DNA of 7,925 bases from Methanoregula sp. (GTDB lineage Archaea > Halobacteriota > Methanomicrobia > Methanomicrobiales > Methanospirillaceae), in NCBI RefSeq assembly GCF_002835825.1, contig NZ_PIZH01000066.1, forward strand, positions 1-7,925. Reading direction: 5' to 3'. A program made the position numbers and the translations under genes. Under the pieces are notes generated by a model. The model did not search any database and was not told where the DNA came from. It was given only the letters and a program-made list of their open reading frames with translations. Below, one piece after another: positions 1 through 5,197 of the stretch (position 1 is its first letter; every line of letters begins with the position of its first letter).

Positions 1-1022
1 GCGATCCTCTCTGCAAGGCTCCCGTTCTCGATCCGGTCCCGGACTACCGGAAGGTATCCGCGTTCATCAGGAGTCGCGTTCCGCCACGCAAGGTCATACA
101 ACTGCCGCAGTTCGACTTTCATCCCTGCTGTTCCCTGCCGGATTGCCCGCTCTGTGATGTCCAGCAGCGCGTCCTGCCCGGTCTCCACCGGCAGGGAATG
201 GCACCGCAGGAGCGGGCGGACAAACGCGGCGAACGCCATAGCGGAATGGATCGACTCCTGTTCATCCAGCGCCTTAATCTCCAGGCACTTCCTGGAGAAG
301 CGCACGATGACACCGGACGAGTCCACCCATTCCTCGCAGAGGATCCCTGCATCACAGGACCGGAGCTCGTGCCAGATGCTCTCCATCCGGCGTTTGTGAT
401 CGGCAACGGTCCGGATCTTTTCCGGGATGATCCCGCCGCATATCGCCGGGAGCTCTTTCTGGTTCTGGCGGTAAAAGAGGAGCCGGTTGTCGCAGGACCC
501 GGTCAGCTTCCCTTCCACTACCGGCGATGAGGCCGTGACCGCAATGAGGTACGGGAGCAGGGAGCGAATCCGGTTGAACCGGGAGATCAGTTCCCTGCTG
601 TCCCGGAAGGAGAGATTGATCTGGAGGGCCTGGATGTTCAGCCACCCGTGCTGCCGGATGTCGAAGAGACGGTCGTAAACACGATAATACTCCCCTTCGT
701 CATGGTCCCAGACCGGGATTTCACTGACCCGGGCTGTCGGGTGCATCCCGAGACCGAGGAGGCGGTACCGGTTGCCGTAGATCCGGTAAAACCGTGACAG
801 GCCTCCTGTCAGTTGCGTTTCCAGCGCCGCGATCTCCTCTGCCGGTGATCGCGGGACCATCTCGATCACGGTCTTCTGGAGTTCTTTTCCAAGCCTGATG
901 TCCCCGAACAAAATCTCGCTCTCATAGCTGCCGCAGATCTCTTTTACAATCTGGTCGGAGACCGGGAGCGGGTGGAACCCGCTGTCGTTGAGGGAAAATT
1001 CGTGTTCAGTGCCGATCGTCAT
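1..1022 (-). CDS. GCS2-family glutamate-cysteine ligase-like amidoligase, C-terminus cut by window edge
   Basis: This frame stays open from ATG at 1022 to the window edge: 340 complete codons plus two bases, with the 3' end missing. The N-terminus carries the GCS2 (carboxylate-amine ligase) signature G-T-E-H-E-F at residues 4-9, with E6 and E8 as likely metal ligands. Further family-like blocks are ELQKTVIEMVP (47-57), GLGMHP (90-95), NIQALQINLSF (129-139, where relatives have the HxHV-type strand), the SSPVVEGKLTG region (165-175) and CLEIKALDEQ (247-256, matching the family's 'LEiR..D.Q' strand). GCS2 proteins join an amine to a carboxylate, classically Glu gamma-carboxyl to Cys, using ATP. 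The real substrate here is unknown. The start overlaps the end of the cysteine-cluster gene by 17 nt and has no clear ribosome binding site, so translational coupling is likely. No upstream in-frame ATG was found in the stretch I checked (to about 1085). Most of a typical 370-400 aa family member is present. Confidence 0.85.
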   Translation of the reverse strand, partial: MTIGTEHEFSLNDSGFHPLPVSDQIVKEICGSYESEILFGDIRLGKELQKTVIEMVPRSPAEEIAALETQLTGGLSRFYRIYGNRYRLLGLGMHPTARVSEIPVWDHDEGEYYRVYDRLFDIRQHGWLNIQALQINLSFRDSRELISRFNRIRSLLPYLIAVTASSPVVEGKLTGSCDNRLLFYRQNQKELPAICGGIIPEKIRTVADHKRRMESIWHELRSCDAGILCEEWVDSSGVIVRFSRKCLEIKALDEQESIHSAMAFAAFVRPLLRCHSLPVETGQDALLDITERAIRQGTAGMKVELRQLYDLAWRNATPDERGYLPVVRDRIENGSLAERI

Positions 1023-1515
1023 GCTGCACCGGGTATACGCGCGGGATCTCCGCGACTTTTTCCGTATCAGGTTCCTCGATCTGGCAGATTGCGGCCAGCT
1101 CATTCTCGCGCAAGTCCATAACAAGGCGGGTGATGCTCCTGACTGCTGCGGCATACTGCCGGTCATATGCTTCCGGGAACTCTTTTAACAGCCGTACCAG
1201 CGGGCAGATCGTCTCGTATTTCAGGAATATCCCGATGGTGTCACCAGTAACATCGAAGGTGAACGGGCCGGCAATGCAGGTCTCCGGCTTGATGGCATGG
1301 ATACTGCATTTCCCCGCTTTGCAGAGCATGCAGGTCCCCTCATCCCGCGTCTTTACGAAGCGGTACCCTTCCTGCCCGAATACTGCGTCAGGAACTCCCT
1401 GAGCGATCAGCCTCCGGTAACAGTCTCCTGAAATCGGGGGCTGTGCACCATTGCAGCAGTGCCCGCCACAATGCATGCAGATGGCCTCCGCACGCGTCAT
1501 CCAGTCGTCAGTCAT
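1006..1515 (-). CDS. YkgJ/UPF0153-family cysteine-cluster protein
   Basis: 169 aa, soluble, no membrane segment. The cysteine pattern is that of the 'putative zinc- or iron-chelating' YkgJ family: C13-x2-C16-x3-C20-C21 near the N-terminus, C32, then C62-x2-C65-x4-C70-x-IH-x6-C80. The CSIHAIKPETC block (70-80) is the most diagnostic part. Eight such cysteines make metal or Fe-S binding likely, but the biochemical role of the family is not established. The gene starts 7 nt after the ATP-grasp stop and overlaps the GCS2-like gene by 17 nt, so it is almost certainly co-translated with the two ligases. Its work may be in the same pathway, for example a redox or metal-dependent modification. That is inference from position only. 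A second in-frame ATG at residue 6 (position 1500) is an alternative start; neither has a strong ribosome binding site. Confidence 0.88.
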   Translation of the reverse strand: MTDDWMTRAEAICMHCGGHCCNGAQPPISGDCYRRLIAQGVPDAVFGQEGYRFVKTRDEGTCMLCKAGKCSIHAIKPETCIAGPFTFDVTGDTIGIFLKYETICPLVRLLKEFPEAYDRQYAAAVRSITRLVMDLRENELAAICQIEEPDTEKVAEIPRVYPVQHDDRH

Positions 1516-1522
1516 GGTATCA

Positions 1523-2392
1523 TCAGGCAGTGAGGTGGTCTACGATCTGTTCGAAAACGCGGGGATAGCAGTCATCCTCCCCGCTCTCGATGGAGGGATT
1601 GTCATTCACCTCGATAACGTACGCGTCGCCGTTCGTATTCTTGATGTCAACCCCGTACAGCCCGTGTCCGATGGCATTTGCAGCCTCGATCCCGAGCCTG
1701 AGGACATGGGGCGGGACATCCTCTTCCGGCACGCTCTCGACCCCACAGTACACGATATGCCCGTTCACCGATGCCTGGATCTTGAAGGTTACCGAGGGGA
1801 TGGTATACTTGCAGGCATAGAGGAGTTTCCCGTCAAGGACCCCGACCCGCCAGTCGTATCTGCTCTCGATGTATTGCTGGACCACGATCCAGTCCGAGAG
1901 CCGGATGAACCGTCGTGCAACCCGGAAGAACCCGGCAATGTCGTTCACCTTCTCGACCCGGAGCGAGAACGATGTCGAGGGTTCCTTGAGGATGAGGGGT
2001 GAGCCCATCTCGTCAAAGAGCCGGGTGACGCACTCAACGGTCAGGTCCTGCTTAGCAAGGAAGGCCGTTTTCGGGAGTGCGACTCCTGCCCGGATCAGGT
2101 GGGAGTACATGTTGATCTTGTCCGAGCAGATCCGGATGGATTGCGGGTCATCGATGACCGGTATGTTGTGGAACGCGGCCATCCGTGCGGCAACGAACGT
2201 GACATTCATCGGGTCGGTCCGTGCACGGATGAAGAGCGCGTCCATTTTCTGGATCTTGCCGATGTCCACCGGGAAGATGAAGTCAACATCATTTCCCATC
2301 TTCTCTGCCACATCACGGCACCGGATGAGGGCGCCCAGCTGCTCCGCGTTCGACAAAGTCTTCCGGTCAACAAAGATCCCGAGCCGGCTCAT
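1523..2392 (-). CDS. RimK-like ATP-grasp ligase (RLAN partner type)
   Basis: 289 aa ATP-grasp amidoligase. A pre-ATP-grasp domain covers about residues 1-90. The ATP-grasp core follows with K92 and K136 (in LILKEP) as likely nucleotide-binding lysines, QQYIESRYDWRVGVLDGKLL (172-191) in the central sheet, and the metal-binding end GVDIK (247-251) and YVIEVNDNPSIESGEDD (258-274). The classical Mg ligands D249, E261 and N263 are all present, so it should be active. The DWRVGVLDG and YVIEVNDNPSI strings closely match what I know of the C-terminal half of bacterial 'RimK family' proteins that carry an N-terminal RLAN domain. Here that N-terminal domain is the preceding gene. Such enzymes form an acyl-phosphate and couple it to an amine; the substrate is unknown. 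The ATG overlaps the previous stop as ATGA. CAGGAG at 2403-2398 (minus strand) is a well-placed ribosome binding site 5 nt upstream, which fixes the start. Confidence 0.93.
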   Translation of the reverse strand: MSRLGIFVDRKTLSNAEQLGALIRCRDVAEKMGNDVDFIFPVDIGKIQKMDALFIRARTDPMNVTFVAARMAAFHNIPVIDDPQSIRICSDKINMYSHLIRAGVALPKTAFLAKQDLTVECVTRLFDEMGSPLILKEPSTSFSLRVEKVNDIAGFFRVARRFIRLSDWIVVQQYIESRYDWRVGVLDGKLLYACKYTIPSVTFKIQASVNGHIVYCGVESVPEEDVPPHVLRLGIEAANAIGHGLYGVDIKNTNGDAYVIEVNDNPSIESGEDDCYPRVFEQIVDHLTA

Positions 2393-3192
2393 AGGAACTC
2401 CTGCTGCGAAAGATAGGCAGAAAGGATCGAGCGCTCTTCATCTGTAAGATGCGAGGATTTGACCGGCGAGAGCGAGGAGAGGAGGTACCGCTCCCCGGCT
2501 CGGACGTACACGATGGTGACAAGCGGTATATGGAAGAGTTCATAGACCTGCCGCGCCAGATCCGTAACGCGACTGCACCTGCCCGCAGTCCTGCCGAAGA
2601 TGGCGGTGCAGGACCCGATCTCCGCTTCTTCAGAGATTTTCTGGTAGCAGAAAGGATACTTCCCCCGGTTGGTGATATGCTTCACGAACTCCTTTGCCTT
2701 CAGGGTATCCCGGACAACAGCATATTCCAGCGCTGTTGCATAGTAGTTGAGCCCGTAGAGGATGGCAGGAAGGGGGGTATACGCCTGCGAGATGCCCCAT
2801 TCGCAGACCGGAATGCCGGCAAGGTGTGCCTGCTCGAGGCAGACCGGCACAACGTAAGCGTCGATGACAGATGCACTGGACGGCAGCACGGGCTTTCCTT
2901 CGAGTTCGAGGCGGAGGATCGTGTAATAAGGTTCGGACTTGTACGAGTAGTTCGCGCTCACCACGTGCAGGACATGGTCACGCCAGACCGTATAGAGCGC
3001 GTCACGCGAGAGGGAGGGTTCCTTTCTTGCCGCTGCTCCCCGTGCCGGATGGCGTGCCGGGGATGGCAGGGATTCTGCTGCGGTTGCTGCCGGCAGCAGG
3101 GTGTCCGGCCTAATGAGCGGGACGCAGGAGCCGGGAACCGGGGGAATGCTCGCAGCGCCCCCGCGGTTGCTGCCGTTGAGTCGGGTGTTCAT
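2389..3192 (-). CDS. Stand-alone RLAN-domain protein (RimK-like ATP-grasp N-terminal domain)
   Basis: 267 aa. Residues about 74-262 resemble the RLAN domain that in bacteria precedes a RimK-like ATP-grasp in one polypeptide. Matching blocks are ANYSYKSEPYYTILRLELEG (80-99, compare bacterial 'YrYqS.GYYvSLLaeArGh'), KPVLPS (100-105), and AIFGRT...VTDLARQVYELFHIPLV (197-225, compare 'yFG...l..lArqlFelFpaPLl'). The next gene is the ATP-grasp half, coupled by ATGA, so this is a split version of the fusion. The RLAN domain is thought to assist substrate choice or assembly of the ligase; its exact role is not known. The first ~65 residues are a Pro/Ala/Arg-rich low-complexity extension with no other Met. 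They could be disordered, or the true start could be a later non-ATG codon, though the only downstream GTGs seen near the domain (V77, V78) fall inside its first strand. The ATG overlaps the stop of the upstream mini-ORF (ATGA). No homologue is known to me by gene name. Confidence 0.82.
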   Translation of the reverse strand: MNTRLNGSNRGGAASIPPVPGSCVPLIRPDTLLPAATAAESLPSPARHPARGAAARKEPSLSRDALYTVWRDHVLHVVSANYSYKSEPYYTILRLELEGKPVLPSSASVIDAYVVPVCLEQAHLAGIPVCEWGISQAYTPLPAILYGLNYYATALEYAVVRDTLKAKEFVKHITNRGKYPFCYQKISEEAEIGSCTAIFGRTAGRCSRVTDLARQVYELFHIPLVTIVYVRAGERYLLSSLSPVKSSHLTDEERSILSAYLSQQEFL

Positions 3193-3332
3193 GGGATGAT
3201 CCGCTCCCGAATCGCCGCAGGGGTCCCGAGTCTGCCCTGCCCGCAGAAAAAACAGTCAGCATCTCTACCGGTTACAAAAGAGGACCACCGATGGTTCTCT
3301 TCATCCTCATCGTTTGTTTCGGACTCTGTCAT
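3189..3332 (-). CDS. Acidic CxxC mini-protein at head of amidoligase operon
   Basis: An open frame of 47 codons from ATG at 3332, or 62 from TTG at 3377, ends in a TGA that overlaps the ATG of the RLAN gene (ATGA). The 47-aa form has an acidic N-terminus (TESETNDEDEEN, residues 2-13) and one CFFCG knuckle (C27, C30). It has no membrane segment. I do not recognise it. The ATGA overlap and the same orientation support translation, at least as a leader that couples to the RLAN gene. Against it, no good ribosome binding site precedes 3332. I prefer 3332 because a 9-bp hairpin fills the first codons of the TTG form, and because the predicted transcription start (about 3372) leaves almost no leader for TTG. 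It could be a metal-binding partner of the enzymes, a leader peptide, or chance. Confidence 0.4.
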   Translation of the reverse strand: MTESETNDEDEENHRWSSFVTGRDADCFFCGQGRLGTPAAIRERIIP

Positions 3333-3341
3333 AGAGAACAC

Positions 3342-3367
3342 TAATCCGGCATCAGGACGCCGGATTA
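3342..3367 (-). promoter_or_regulatory. 9-bp inverted repeat in operon leader (operator or RNA hairpin)
   Basis: A perfect inverted repeat: TAATCCGGC (3342-3350), an 8-nt spacer, GCCGGATTA (3359-3367). It lies 10 nt upstream of the ATG at 3332 and about 30 nt downstream of the predicted TATA box. In RNA it would form a GC-containing 9-bp stem with an 8-nt loop right at the 5' end of the transcript. In DNA it is a typical size for a dimeric repressor site. Which of the two it is cannot be told from sequence. Confidence 0.6.
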
Positions 3368-3394
3368 TCGTTACCAACTCTTTACCAGCAGAGG

Positions 3395-3402
3395 TTTAAA
3401 AG
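3395..3402 (-). promoter_or_regulatory. Predicted TATA box for the amidoligase operon
   Basis: On the minus strand the sequence reads CTTTTAAACC, an AT-rich archaeal TATA-like element inside GC-rich surroundings. With the usual spacing of about 25 nt, transcription would begin near 3372, just before the inverted repeat. The TTTAAA core is itself palindromic, so it could also be read in the other direction. The rest of the operon has no internal gap large enough for another obvious promoter. Confidence 0.45.
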
Positions 3403-3596
3403 AATTATGCATGCGGAGGGAGAAGACCCTGCCGGAACAGGAAAAAAATCACTAGCAATAATAGGCAGATACGCAGGCCCCTGGTTCCGGACACCGCTTT
3501 TCTTCGCTGGATTCGTGATGTTTTATGGGAGAGTTGCACGCGTGTTCCGGTTCCGGGGGAAGGTTGATATCATCTTATAACCAGTAGTAATCAGCA
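3403..3596. other. Divergent intergenic region with TTCCGG repeats
   Basis: About 190 bp lie between the operon promoter and the HTH/CBS gene. TTCCGG occurs at 3485-3490 and as a tandem pair at 3545-3556, and its complement CCGGAA at 3432-3437. These are possible protein-binding sites, but the motif is short and GC-rich, so chance is a real option. A 57-codon plus-strand frame (3407-3580) is open here, but its codon use is unlike the neighbouring genes and it lacks a ribosome binding site. I do not call it a gene. Confidence 0.35.
3574..3580 (+). promoter_or_regulatory. Predicted TATA box of HTH/CBS gene, leaderless transcript likely
   Basis: CTTATAA ends 16 nt before the ATG at 3597, and the bases between show no ribosome binding site. 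With the normal archaeal spacing of about 22-27 nt, transcription would start at or within a few bases of the ATG. A leaderless mRNA is common in archaea and is the simplest reading. Confidence 0.5.
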
Positions 3597-4151
3597 ATGC
3601 ACGTACCAACTCCCGAGGAACTCCGGGCACGCCGCGAGGCGCTTGGCATGCGGCAGACCGAACTTGCGAGACGCGCCGGCATCAGCCAGTCCATGGTTGC
3701 GCGGATCGAAGCAGGCAATGTCGACCCCCGGGTCAGCACGCTCAACAAGATCATTGTCGTCCTCAACAGCGCGGAACCAAAGAAGATCCGCGCTGCACAG
3801 ATCATGCACATTCCGGTCCTCTCGGTCCAGCCGCAGGACGCGATCAGCCGTGCCGTGGAGATCTTCGAGAAAAACAATATCTCCCAGCTGCCGGTCATCG
3901 AGCGCGGCATCCCGGTGGGCTGCATATCCGAGGCGGTCATCGTCAAGGCTATCGAGCAGCAGCGCCTTCACAAGACCCACCTCTTCTTTGTCCGGGACTT
4001 CATGGAGCCTGGCTTCCCGACCGTTCCTCCCGACATGGATGTTGAGACCGTCGTGAACATCCTGCAGCAGAACCATGCAGTGCTCGTTGTTGACGGGAGG
4101 ATCGTCAAGGGGGTCATCACCAAGCACGACCTCATCTCCCTCATTATGTGA
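3597..4151 (+). CDS. XRE-type HTH transcriptional regulator with two CBS domains
   Basis: 184 aa. Residues 6-57 are a Cro/CI-type helix-turn-helix: QTELARRAGISQSMVARIEAG (20-40) holds the scaffold and recognition helices, followed by NVDPRVSTLNKI. Two CBS domains follow, about 67-123 (HIPVLSVQPQDAISRAVEIF, NNISQLPVIERGIPVGCISE) and about 132-184 (VRDFMEPGFPTVPPDMDVET, GRIVKGVITKHDLI). CBS pairs fold into a Bateman module that usually binds adenosyl ligands such as AMP, ATP or SAM, so this is likely a DNA-binding sensor of such a ligand. This HTH-CBS layout is common in methanogens, but few members have known targets. It is transcribed away from the amidoligase operon across a shared ~260-bp control region, so autoregulation and control of that operon are natural guesses. 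The start is fixed by the TATA position and the domain boundary. Confidence 0.93.
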   Translation: MHVPTPEELRARREALGMRQTELARRAGISQSMVARIEAGNVDPRVSTLNKIIVVLNSAEPKKIRAAQIMHIPVLSVQPQDAISRAVEIFEKNNISQLPVIERGIPVGCISEAVIVKAIEQQRLHKTHLFFVRDFMEPGFPTVPPDMDVETVVNILQQNHAVLVVDGRIVKGVITKHDLISLIM

Positions 4152-4165
4152 AAAGGCCGGTCGTT

Positions 4166-4181
4166 CTCTCCTTTTCTTTTC
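4166..4181 (+). terminator. Pyrimidine/T-rich terminator after HTH/CBS gene
   Basis: The stretch CTCTCCTTTTCTTTTC begins 14 nt after the TGA, with two T4 runs. Archaeal RNA polymerase stops at such T-rich tracts without needing a hairpin. No gene continues on this strand until 4297. Confidence 0.5.
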
Positions 4182-4230
4182 TCAGTAAAACGGGCACCAT
4201 TTCAGAAAAAAAGGGTGCTGTACCACACAA

Positions 4231-4272
4231 AAGTATTTAACGTATATTACCAAGCGATTATTATCGTGGTAA
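4231..4272 (+). promoter_or_regulatory. Promoter and palindromic operator candidate of the 33-aa membrane protein gene
   Basis: Two TATA-like elements, AGTATTTAA (4232-4240) and GTATATTA (4242-4249), are followed by an interrupted palindrome: TTACCA (4247-4252), AG, CGAT (4255-4258), four bases, ATCG (4263-4266), TGGTAA (4267-4272). The arms pair over 10 bp with a 2-nt bulge. The predicted transcription start (about 4261-4271) falls inside the palindrome, which is where a repressor would block polymerase. As RNA only the 3' arm might be transcribed, so a DNA operator is more likely than an RNA hairpin. Confidence 0.5.
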
Positions 4273-4284
4273 CCTGACCGCGAT

Positions 4285-4290
4285 GAGGTG
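4285..4290 (+). promoter_or_regulatory. Ribosome binding site of the 33-aa gene
   Basis: GAGGTG sits 6 nt before the ATG at 4297 and pairs well with the archaeal 16S 3' end. It is the main reason to accept such a short gene. Confidence 0.65.
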
Positions 4291-4296
4291 TTTTAG

Positions 4297-4398
4297 ATGG
4301 CGGAAGAATCATCCGAGATCAGCAGCATGACGGTAATCGGGATCGGCGTTGTTTTGTTCATCATCATCGTGGGAGTCTGGTACCTCTTCCTGAAGTAA
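4297..4398 (+). CDS. 33-aa single-span membrane mini-protein
   Basis: ATG at 4297 opens a 33-codon frame ending in TAA. The first ten residues are polar and acidic (AEESSEISS). Residues about 11-32 form one unbroken hydrophobic helix rich in Ile/Val/Gly with a Trp-Tyr pair near its end (V-G-V-W-Y-L-F-L), followed by a terminal Lys. The acidic side followed by the helix and a positive end suggests N-out, C-in insertion by the positive-inside rule. A GAGGTG ribosome binding site, its own TATA elements and a palindrome at the predicted start of transcription all point to a real, regulated gene. It is not a signal peptide of a larger gene, since the frame closes. I do not recognise a family. Small single-span proteins often act as subunits or regulators of larger membrane complexes, but nothing nearby identifies a partner. 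Confidence 0.7.
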   Translation: MAEESSEISSMTVIGIGVVLFIIIVGVWYLFLK

Positions 4399-4414
4399 CC
4401 CTGCTCCCTGTCAA

Positions 4415-4424
4415 TTTTAAAAAA
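4415..4424. terminator. Shared terminator between convergent genes
   Basis: The 29-nt gap between the 33-aa gene (plus) and the TPI gene (minus) contains TTTTAAAAAA. It gives a T4 run on the plus strand (4415-4418) and a T6 run on the minus strand (4424-4419). It is well placed to stop transcription from both sides. Confidence 0.5.
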
Positions 4425-4427
4425 GGT

Positions 4428-5096
4428 TCAGAGTTTTGATACAAGGTCGCGGAGGACCGCGGCCGGTTCTTTTGATTTTACCACGCTTGAGGCAAGGAGC
4501 ACGCCATCCGTTCCGAAGTCAACGGCAATCTTTACGCACTCTCCCGACTGGATGCCGGCCCCGGTGAGTACTTTGACATTCGGATTCACGGCATGGACGG
4601 CAGCCACGGACCGTTTGATAATCTCGGGATTTGCCTTCGAGACCGAGACCCCGCTGCCGATCAGTTCCGGGGGTTCGATGGCAACGTAATCGGGGGCAAG
4701 GGCTGCAGCACCGGCGCTCGTGCTCTCGTTGTTCGAGCAGACAACCGAGATGAGTTTCTGGTTTCGGAGGCCGCGGACCGATGCTTCGATATCGGCGATG
4801 GTCAGGCGCCGTTCGGAGTGGTTGACGAGGGATCCTGCCGCACCGGCTGCCCGGATTGCCTCCACGGTGGTATGCCCGGTGTTCGCACCGGGCTCGCAGC
4901 CGTCGACATGCTGGGCGTAGACCGGGATGGAGAAGTGGTGGCAGAGGGGGTGGAGGTCGATATATCCCGGGGCAACCCCGATGGTCACGCCGCTTTCCTG
5001 GCTGACGGCCTGCGCAGCCTGTGCGATCATGTGGGCCCGGTTGCCCATCCCTTCCTTGTACGTCTTTAAGTTAACAAGAATCAGTGGTGATGCCAT
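4428..5096 (-). CDS. tpiA: Triosephosphate isomerase, archaeal type
   Basis: 222 aa cytosolic TIM-barrel enzyme that interconverts dihydroxyacetone phosphate and glyceraldehyde 3-phosphate. In methanogens it serves gluconeogenesis and glycolysis. Catalytic residues are all visible: N9 and K11 in VNLKTY, H93 in LVNHSERR (90-97), and E141 in [11 protein letters not shown] (139-149), which also begins the flexible loop. Phosphate-binding glycines are in LTGAGI and the final GVLLASSVV strand. The length is that of the shorter archaeal enzymes (about 220-225 aa), against about 250 in bacteria and eukaryotes, and fits their tetrameric form. The start is supported by GGAGGA (5110-5105, minus strand) 8 nt upstream. 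A weak TATA-like TAATTATT lies at 5134-5127, so the gene may have its own promoter in the 101-nt gap behind the U32 gene. No unusual features in the active site. Confidence 0.97.
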   Translation of the reverse strand: MASPLILVNLKTYKEGMGNRAHMIAQAAQAVSQESGVTIGVAPGYIDLHPLCHHFSIPVYAQHVDGCEPGANTGHTTVEAIRAAGAAGSLVNHSERRLTIADIEASVRGLRNQKLISVVCSNNESTSAGAAALAPDYVAIEPPELIGSGVSVSKANPEIIKRSVAAVHAVNPNVKVLTGAGIQSGECVKIAVDFGTDGVLLASSVVKSKEPAAVLRDLVSKL

Positions 5097-5197
5097 GCCA
5101 ATCGTCCTCCGCTCTGTTTCCAGATGAATAATTACACCTTTTGGCTGGGGAATGATGAATTTTTGGAATTGCAGCAGGAAGCTTAGGTCCCGTCAGG

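Noticed and set aside
352..645. 97-codon minus-strand frame
   Set aside because: Same strand as, but out of frame with, the GCS2-like gene, whose frame stays open across the whole segment and carries family motifs.
2449..3399. 316-codon plus-strand frame
   Set aside because: Antisense to the RLAN gene and mini-ORF, with Arg/Gly-rich low-complexity translation and no recognisable family.
3407..3580. 57-codon plus-strand frame in the divergent intergenic region
   Set aside because: No ribosome binding site, rare-looking codons at its start (CTA, ATA, AGA), its stop overlaps the TATA box of the next gene, and the translation is not recognised. Conservation would be needed to revive it.
3591..4127. 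178-codon minus-strand frame
   Set aside because: Mirror image of the HTH/CBS gene, which has unmistakable domains on the plus strand.
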